From Acanthococcus lagerstroemiae (Eukaryota; Arthropoda; Insecta; Hemiptera; Eriococcidae), in contig CM063113.1 in NCBI GenBank assembly GCA_031841125.1, positions 18,125,312 to 18,189,311 on the forward strand: DNA of 64,000 nucleotides, given 5' to 3'. Shown here piece after piece: positions 56,850 through 64,000 of this stretch. Under the pieces are notes generated by a model. The model made no database searches and had not been told where the DNA came from. It saw only the letters and a list, made by a program, of their open reading frames with translations. A program made the translations under genes and the position numbers. The number at the start of each line of letters is the position of its first letter. Within the stretch, counting starts at the first letter, position 1.

Positions 56850-57035
56850 CAAGGGTGCACCAAGGAGGAGGCTGGGGGTATAGCCCCACCAAAAATTCGA
56901 AAATTTTTCAAAATCAATTCATGAAAATAGGTAGGTACTGAATCAGGTAGGTACCAAATCGAGTTTTCACTCCTGTCTAAGTTTTTTTCCTTAATTCTAG
57001 CTCCCTTTAAAAGAAAAGTTCTGGTTGCGCCCCTG
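56850..57035 (+). mobile_element. hAT-like MITE family A, copy 2
   Basis: 186 bp, same orientation as copy 1. Left end CAAGGGTGCACC (degenerate), right end GGTTGCGCCCCTG. It shares 'AGGAGGAGGCTGGGGG', 'GGTACCAAATCGAG' and 'AAAAGTTCTGGTTGCGC' with copies 1 and 3. The right flank AATCCGGC equals the left flank of copy 1. Confidence 0.85.
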
Positions 57036-57319
57036 AATCCGGCTAATGTTCTCGATTCCTTTCTTTCTCTTTTCTCAGTATTGCCACATCAGTTATTTTT
57101 TAGTTTTCCCTCGGAATGGCAACGCGAGTTTTCATTTTCTCATCTTCAGATTGTGAACCCAGGAATCGAAATGGAATCTCGAATCGATTCATCTTTTCAT
57201 TCTTGAAATCGTGCAGTCATAATGAGCCATTTGTCTAAACCTAGAGTCGAAATCAGACGAACTTATTTTTTCTTCAAAATTTGCCCATCTCTAGTTGGAT
57301 AAAAGAAGAGCTAAACAAA

Positions 57320-57650
57320 CATCCAATAGCTGACAGACGCAGACAGACAGAAAGACGGAATAGAAGGCTGACAGCTTCTTAACTAGTCCACCAGCAAAAC
57401 AACTAACAGAAATTATCAGCTAAGACAGGCAGATGGACAAGCGCAGCCAGATAGGAAGACCTGCAAGCAGATGGGGGAGCAGTCGGTCAGTCAGTGAGTC
57501 AGTCAGCAAGGCATTAAGACAAGCCATGATGCAGATTGTCAGAAAGTAATACAACCAGTTAGCTATAATAGATAGATGGATTAGATAGACAGTTCGTTAA
57601 CTAGTCTCACTGACAGATAGAAACCCAGACAAGTGAGCAGCTGTTCTCCC
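57320..57650 (+). repeat. GACA/CAGT-rich simple-sequence region, right
   Basis: Degenerate AGACAGACAGAAAGACGG, GACAGGCAGATGGACAAG and 'CAGTCGGTCAGTCAGTGAGT' stretches, of the same type as 53275-53548. Confidence 0.65.
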
Positions 57651-58953
57651 ATCAGTGAACTGACATCTTTTATATTCATGCCAATGTATACGGTCGAACA
57701 AATTATAAAGCCAAAAGGTAGACAGTAGGAAAGCAGAGCCAATAGCTTGTTTCCACAAGAGAATGATTAAAATTTAAGTAAAACACTCTGGTCATGATGC
57801 TAAAATTGAAAGTAATAACGGCATTTTGATCACTAAAAATTGGTTTAATTGGAGGAAGAGAGGGGAGGGGAAGCAAGAGAAATTAGTAAGGGTATTCTAG
57901 GAAAAGAAGCATTATGTATGTAGCAAAGTATGACAAAAAAATTAGTCACTTAAAATTATTAGTGCCGCTCAGTGAAAATTGCTCAAGATATGCTCTGCTG
58001 GTAACGGAATTCAACGTTTTCCCTTCTGGAAATGTGAAGTCACTGGCAGCAAATTGAACTTCTTAACGAATATTTCCAGTTCTTCTGAGTAATAATACCA
58101 CTTTATTGAGGAAAAATAACTCGAAACACAGATTTAAAAAAATATTACAGGAGTGACTTGGGCCGGAAAAACGTTATTAGTGTGTAACATATCAATTTTC
58201 GGTTCATCAGTGATTTCGGTAGTTCAAGATCTGCTTTACAACCTTAACAAATAACTCTCGTGAAATCAAAGCAGCAAATTTCATTATTTTGTATTCTCGC
58301 AATTTTATCGACAATCATTCTCCATTTTCTGTTTTCCGCGTTTTTCTCAATGTTTACGTTTTGGGCACTAATAACATTCTTTTGGCATAGGTCACAGGTA
58401 TTGAAACAAAATGGTAACATCCACGGTGATGGACTCCTCCCTATACTTTTCCCATTTAAAATATGGTAACTGTCCTGTTTGATGAATTGGATTAGTGGAA
58501 TTTATTGCGGATGTTATCGTGTAACCCAAAATACCCCCTCACCCCCACACGAAAATCAAAAGACATCACTCAAGATTTTCAGTAAACATGTACACTCAGT
58601 ACCTACACTGTACAGAGTACAGACTAAAAAAAGAAAATTTAAACTACTTATATAATGAAATAAAACATAGTTAGGGAGAAAAAAATTAGTATTTTCATTT
58701 TCAAGAGTTATGTTATCAGTTAGGCAGATTTCTTTGTTCAGTGACGAGTATAATGGATTAATGGACATTATGATACTGGATGACGAGCGATTGTGCCGAT
58801 AATCGAACTTTACTGCGCGACACTAATTCGTCATTAGGCGGCACTAGTGCCGCCCACTTTGTATGTTATTTTATAGCCTGGTTACCAGGGTTTTCAGTCC
58901 ATTGTCGAAGCCAATCTCACCGGTACGAAGATATTTGCGTTACAATCCGTACA
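57651..58953. other. Non-coding stretch, nothing recognised
   Basis: No recognised repeat or motif-bearing frame. A 69-codon hydrophobic frame at 58260-58469 is Phe-rich from AT composition and has no family resemblance. Confidence 0.4.
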
Positions 58954-59031
58954 TGAGGAGTTATCTGTCAAAAGGGCCCCTGATAAAAGGATTCCTATTC
59001 GTCAGGGGCCCGTTTGACAGATAACTCCTCA
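58954..59031. repeat. 78 bp near-perfect hairpin
   Basis: Arms of about 30 bp, 'TGAGGAGTTATCTGTCAAA' continuing 'AGGGCCCCTGA' on the left, mirrored on the right with a single mismatch. The loop is about 18 bases. Either a minimal MITE or a hairpin-forming RNA locus. The flanks (ACA and CAT) do not settle a target duplication. Confidence 0.9.
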
Positions 59032-60120
59032 CATTTCTTAGCAAAATAAATGGAAGTAGCGGTACAGATTTGATCTTTCAGCACGATCCACCAGCAAATC
59101 GTAGTAACTGGAGCATGTGACAACACAATTTCCGAAAATTCCTTAGAAAAGGAAATAATTCTTGAAGCTGTCTTGTGCGTGGTCGTGGAGATATCGGTAT
59201 TTTCGCCTAAGACAAGATGTCTATCAAGAGTCATTCCCCTCCCTAAATTGTGATGCTCCTGCTCTGTAGAATTGTGGAATATTTTCTACTACATATAAAT
59301 TTAAAAAAAAAAAGTTCGACAGAAAAGAAATACCACCTGCATATTCACAGTTTCCAGAGAATGACCCACACGACATATACGTAGACTGTGAAAGCCCAAT
59401 TGATTGTTTCAGCTGTCTCGCAGCTATGACAGCCATCATGTAAGTATTCATACCAGACATATTTTATGGGAATCCCGTGAATTAGGATTTCTAGACACCA
59501 CTGACGAAACAGCTGGGCGTGAACGCTCAGTGAACACAGATTTGGCTGGGTCTCATTAACCCAAGCACTCGAGACTCGTTGGTCTTCTCAGCTGTCCGGA
59601 TATTCATCGGCCGATAAACGGAATATCGAACTCCGAAATTCGTGATGGAAAGGAAAAGCTCGTCTTATGTTCAAAGCAGATTGAAAAGAACGCGTTATTA
59701 CGAAACGAAGATGCCCATTTGACCGGATCATTAAATTAAATTATCGATATCGTCGGTTAAAATGAGTTTCCGGCTAATCAGTAATTACCTAATCACCTTA
59801 TCACGCAGTCGACTTGCAGCGTGAAGCTGTAATGAGCTGGAAAAACTGCTGGCCGGCGCACCACCAATATATCTATGCGTGGATAGTATTATTTCACTCG
59901 AATCAAATCCTCGAAAAGGTTATAATTTCATGAATTCAACTTTTAACCCATAGAAGAAACCTGGCAATTTTCTCCGAATAAATGGAGGTATACGAGAGAA
60001 CCACGCCATCGTATCGACTACGTGTGTAATTTTCGAATTTTGTTAATTGTTCCTTATTTTTCGACACTGGTAAATAATATCAATCTAGTGTTAAAAAAAG
60101 GGTTCAGCATGCTGAGCGTG
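59032..60120. other. Non-coding stretch, nothing recognised
   Basis: Two minus-strand frames (58995-59234, 59224-59460) show no known motif. Confidence 0.4.
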
Positions 60121-60625
60121 TTTGAACTTGAAACGTCCGACTAGTTCACCAGGCTCCACTTTTTCCACGTGTCTAGTTTTTTCGTTCGCTGGAGAGGCAG
60201 CCATCGCGTCGCGAGGGGCTGGCGAAAGAGGTGGCCGCTTGCGTCACAGGAAATATCTGGAGGCATCACAGGGTCCACCTCTCGTATTTTTCGAGGCATA
60301 TTCCCATCATCTGCCTGCCATGATCACGACAGATCTAAAGGCCTCAAAAGTCCATGCCTCGTATTTTTCCAAAAGGCATATTCACTTCACCTGCCTACCA
60401 CGATCACCATCTCTATCAGCCTCGTGAGATTGCTTCACCCCAAGCCTCGCACGAGTCTGCGATACCACCGAGAGGCTCAGTACACTGTGGATTCACGAAA
60501 CTCGAGGCAATGCCTATTGCACTTTCTGGTCGACCAGGAGCCAACGATTTGATCTTGAACTTCTTCATTCTGTGTCCTCGCAGCCTCCAATGCTTAGAGT
60601 TCCTGCCAGGTCTATATTATTGACA
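60121..60625 (+). repeat. Open, GC-richer segment with 77 bp tandem duplication
   Basis: A unit including CTCGTATTTTTCGAGGCATA (60281) recurs 77 bp later (60358), with 'ATCTGCCTGCCATGATCACG' and 'CACCTGCCTACCACGATCAC' following. Three plus frames are open across it (60122-60427, 60169-60552, 60354-60623), unusual here, but none has a recognisable product. The multiple open frames are more likely due to the higher GC content. Confidence 0.55.
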
Positions 60626-61364
60626 AAACCAGCGAAAACCGTAACAGGTTTCACTCTTCGTTTCATTCGCTGTACCTTTCAAACGTAGCCGATCTGATCA
60701 AGCGACTAAAATTTTGGATTTTCGTTATTACTTGTTTTCAGGTGCGCCGTTCACAGAACAGGTTGTTAAATAATGTCGGAAGAGTTCCGTTACTGTCTTT
60801 CAACGAATTTTCGGCCGGAAATAATAAAAATTCTAACCGACGATGTACTCGCGATTTGAACTGCGTCGGTCTGCCTCTGCCGACAAACCGTGGATTATCT
60901 GTACAGCCGTATCGACGTTAGTTCGTCTGATCAGGAGGAGTAGCTCGAAAACCGGTTCGAGAAATGAGGCAACTGTTGGCAGAAGAAAAAAAAAAAGTCG
61001 AATACTCCAGCCACTGTTATTTGTTCAAAGATGATACTACACGACCTATTTCAAACCGATAGTAAATACGCTTCTGTCCGGTTAAATTCTCAAGGTTACT
61101 CAAGAGTGACGTAGTACTCGCAAACATGTGAGAACTTTCTCGACAGGGAGTGATCTAAAGCTGAAAACACTCGTGCTGAATGAGGAATGTTTTGGAGTCT
61201 TCAAAAGTCAGTCATACGAGTAGAACACAGTGCCTGCTCTTCAACTCCAGTCACAGGAATATCATGAGCAACACATTACATCCAAGTTGGTAGAAAAAGG
61301 CGTGTGAACTTCTGAACCCCCTCCCTCTTATTCTAACCTTGTATATGCAAAAGGTTCCCGATCA
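60626..61364. other. Non-coding stretch, nothing recognised
   Basis: No motif-bearing frame or repeat recognised. Confidence 0.4.
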
Positions 61365-61850
61365 CATTCAAAATAGTGCCGAAAATGAGTTCAGTGCTTT
61401 TCAAAACCTGTAAGATGGCATCCACAATGCATTTGAGCATTAATAACATCAGTAGTAAGCCCCCCTTCTGGCCACAATTTGCAAGATAGAGACAAATAGT
61501 GCCTAAAATGAATTCGCAACGACATTTGAAACCAACAAAATGCAATCCATAATGCATATGTTCGTAAATGTCATCAGGGGCATATCCCACCCACCCTCTT
61601 CAGATGTCACAATTTGCAAGCGAGGTCAAAATGGTGCTGAAAATGCGTTCAGCGACTTTTAAAACCTACCAAAAACTATCCATAATGCTTTTGCTCGTTA
61701 ATATCATTCATGATAAACACCATCCCCGTCCTTTCAGATGCCACAATTTGCAATTAAAAGTCAAAATAGTGCCAAAAATGAGTTCAACAACTGGGAAGAC
61801 AAAAAAAATTACATAAATACTGCATCCGATCATGTAATCAGATGCCACGA
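61365..61850 (+). repeat. ~130 bp tandem array, 3.5 units
   Basis: 'AAAATAGTGCCGAAAATGAG' at 61369 recurs with variation near 61495, 61628 and 61763 (spacings about 126, 133 and 135). Each is followed by 'TTTTAAAACCTACCAA', a 'CCATAATGC' block, a 'CATCA' block, a C-rich block and 'CACAATTTGCAAG'. A partial unit trails to about 61855. The frame 61568-61816 is a shadow of the repeat. Confidence 0.9.
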
Positions 61851-64000
61851 ATTGCCAAAACCAAAAAGGTAAAACATTGATGTGGTATGTTAAGCCATTT
61901 CATCATCTTTTTTTTTTTGGTTGCTCTCCCGCGGTGTCTCAAAGTACATGACCTCCTTCAGCCGGATAAATAGGCAACTTATTATGACGTGTGGATAGAT
62001 TTGCCATTTCCTGCATTTGAAGGGGGAAAATATGTGAACATACGAAGAAACAATGTATAGCAGTATGGAAATTTATTTTGCAGCATTACTAACAAATGGA
62101 AAACAAACACTAAAATCTTTATAGCGAGTCAACTTCGAATATCCGGATTATATTCGTAATCTTGTCAAAAGACGACGTCGTGCAAGGGAAAGCTTAGCAC
62201 AGAAGTTGCACAACGGACCTTAAACACGAATTTAATAAAATATCATCAAATTTTCCGATTCTAGTCAAACTAATTTTCAAGAAATTTCAATTCACATATT
62301 CCTCTGGACGGGGCGGTTCCACCCTCTTCTAATCCTGTTAGCTGAGAACTCTGTAAAGACATCGGGACATTCCGTTCAGTCCCTGGCTTCACTTCAAGCT
62401 CATTAAGTCTGCATATAAACTGCGTTAAAATATCTGAAACTTACCAAGACGCGAAATGAACGCGGCTACACTTCTTTGAAACTATACAGGAATCTGCTTT
62501 ACGTCGGAAACAGATTCGCCTTCGCCTTTCGTAAGCAAGGCAGACAGCGGAAGCGAGCCTATTACGAAGTTAAGTTTCGAGACTTTAATTTTGACATGTA
62601 AATAAGAAAAAGGATGAACTACCCTACCAAATAGGCTTCAAGTAGCCTCTCCTTGTGTTCTCGTGAACTATGTAAAGAAAAGGATGCTGAGTTTTGGGCG
62701 CGTGGTTATTCTCGAGGGTATTTTCCTTTCACATCACGTTAAAGCGAAGTAGCCGCCGACAAAAACCAAACTAACTTCATTACGTCCGCCAACTTGTAAC
62801 CGCCTAAATGAATAAAAAGTCGGCCACAAAGAGAGCACTCCTGTAGCGTCTATAAACGCTGTAAATAAGCGAGCGAGGTATACACGAGTTGCGTTTTTAA
62901 AGGTAAAGAAGAGTAATTAATTATTATCTCATTGCAAGAAAAAAAGAATTCAAGTAAAAAGTGCTTGATACGGGGTGTTTCACTTTGTAAAAGTTTTTGT
63001 AAAACGCTTTAATATTATTGATGATTTGGTGTGAGGGAAAGGCCTCGTAGGGAGCTTACGAGTATCAAAATAACGCTGGAAGTTCTTTTGCTCTTATAGT
63101 TCTTCAGTTACTTTGGAAAGGAGGTTAGAGGATTTCGAGGCTAAGCTCCCAACCCTCATACTTGTGATTGTGGGTATATGCTCATACTCCTGTGAGTTGA
63201 TATTTGCCAGGAGATCAGTCACAGTAGATGATGAGTAAAACTGACATGACAGAGTAAGGGTCTAGGGATTGGGGATTTGTATTAGGAGTCACATCATTGT
63301 TTTTCGGAAATCGGTAATTCATACATCATTACCTAATGATATTGCCTGTTTAAATTTATACTGCTAGGGTGGGAAAATGGTCATTAAAAGAATGAGTATT
63401 GATCTGAAACAGGGCTTCCATGTATCGGAGTACAATTAACGTGCGCGAAATTTTATAGAAAAATTTTCCATGGCCCACGGATCCTACTTACCACATAAGC
63501 AGCCGAAAACTTATATTGTCGAAGCGAATTCGTGAATGTTTCTCGACTAATTTAAGACACTGATTTTAAATTCAGTCTCAGAATTTGTTCAAATATGCTG
63601 GCTTTGCTGAAATCGAATTTAGATAAGATTACGAAGAAATAGTCTATCTTCAATAATCCTAGAGCCGCATTTTCAGAATCACCATTCCAAAATTAGAAAA
63701 AATAGGTGGTAAAATTCATCCCAACAAAAAGTTGATTTTCCTGGTATTCAAGTACAATAAAACATTTTGCAAAATTTTTGATATTTTCAGTGTGATTGTG
63801 CACACATTTTTCTTACGTCAAAATACAACTCTTGAATCCTGTTTGATGTCTGAACTTTGAAGATATTTGTCTTAATCCATCTTTTTGTACATATTTTGAA
63901 AACTCACGGGCTACATCGCAGAATCATGGTTTTCTTAATGCGAAATATGGAGATGCAAATGTATTTTGAAAAACTGTAAAATAAAATGTAAGCAACAGGT
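61851..64000. other. Non-coding stretch, nothing recognised
   Basis: No recognised gene, RNA or repeat; T run at 61908-61919. The AT-rich end of the window (63500-64000) shows no clear structure. Confidence 0.4.

Larger units (their letters stand above)
53557..57035 (+). mobile_element. Candidate composite hAT-like unit, 3.5 kb
   Basis: Two direct copies of a hAT-like MITE (53557-53734 and 56850-57035) bracket 3.1 kb of unrelated sequence. The bases just outside the outer ends are the identical 8-mer AATCCGGC (53549-53556 and 57036-57043). The inner flanks (CACTGATA and ACACAGTG) do not match these. An 8 bp duplication around the outer ends is what hAT insertion of the whole interval would leave. 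The interval encodes no transposase that I can see and contains another MITE (53900-54064). The alternative is a rearrangement involving two independent MITEs. Confidence 0.6.

Noticed and set aside
1..64000. CRISPR array or prokaryotic operon system
   Set aside because: No regularly spaced exact repeats with unique spacers, and the window is eukaryotic in every respect.

Overview
This is a eukaryotic, AT-rich, gene-poor window made mostly of decayed transposable elements and simple or tandem repeats. There is no operon-like gene packing, no ribosome-binding-site context, no rRNA or genuine tRNA gene, and no host protein-coding gene I could recognise. The mix of elements (Penelope-like element with GIY-YIG domain, Ty3/Gypsy LTR element, RTE-like and I-like LINEs, a mariner remnant, tRNA-derived SINEs, many hAT-like and palindromic MITEs) fits an arthropod, most likely insect, intergenic or long-intron region. 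The organism assignment is inference from repeat content only.

Layout. 1-5 kb: a degenerate ~115 bp tandem repeat, SINE fragments and a dispersed repeat (X). 5.4-9.4 kb: a nearly full-length, frame-broken Penelope-like retroelement carrying three later insertions (a palindromic TA-target MITE right after the YVDD catalytic motif, a tRNA-derived SINE, and a 1.2 kb TIR transposon with a 4 bp target duplication). Two of the three insertions can be excised on paper to give a continuous Penelope reading frame. 12.1-14.6 kb: the 3' half of a Ty3/Gypsy element on the minus strand (RNase H, DD35E integrase, polypurine tract, 3' LTR). 16.5-17.2 kb: RTE-like LINE remnant. 22.2-24.5 kb: ends of two LINEs, the larger an I-like element on the minus strand ending in a TTA/TAA repeat. 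28.8-35.1 kb: dispersed repeats, two palindromic MITEs, a CR1/Jockey-like RT scrap beside a mariner scrap. 38.4-46.4 kb: a foldback element, a degenerate tandem domain with a 5'-truncated RTE insertion, and a block where the ~115 bp repeat, a hAT-like MITE and repeat X recur in opposite orientations. 48.6-50.3 kb: AT-rich degenerate satellite with an embedded GA block. 53.5-57.0 kb: two directly repeated hAT-like MITEs whose outer flanks are an identical 8 bp direct repeat, suggesting that the whole 3.5 kb moved as a composite unit. 58.9-61.8 kb: a short near-perfect hairpin and a ~130 bp tandem array.

The protein-coding segments are all from mobile elements and are all broken by stops or frameshifts. 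They do not form a pathway. The value of the window is its insertion history and a few repeat families that look worth describing. Everything not listed as a feature looked to me like unannotated non-coding sequence; no database search was possible.
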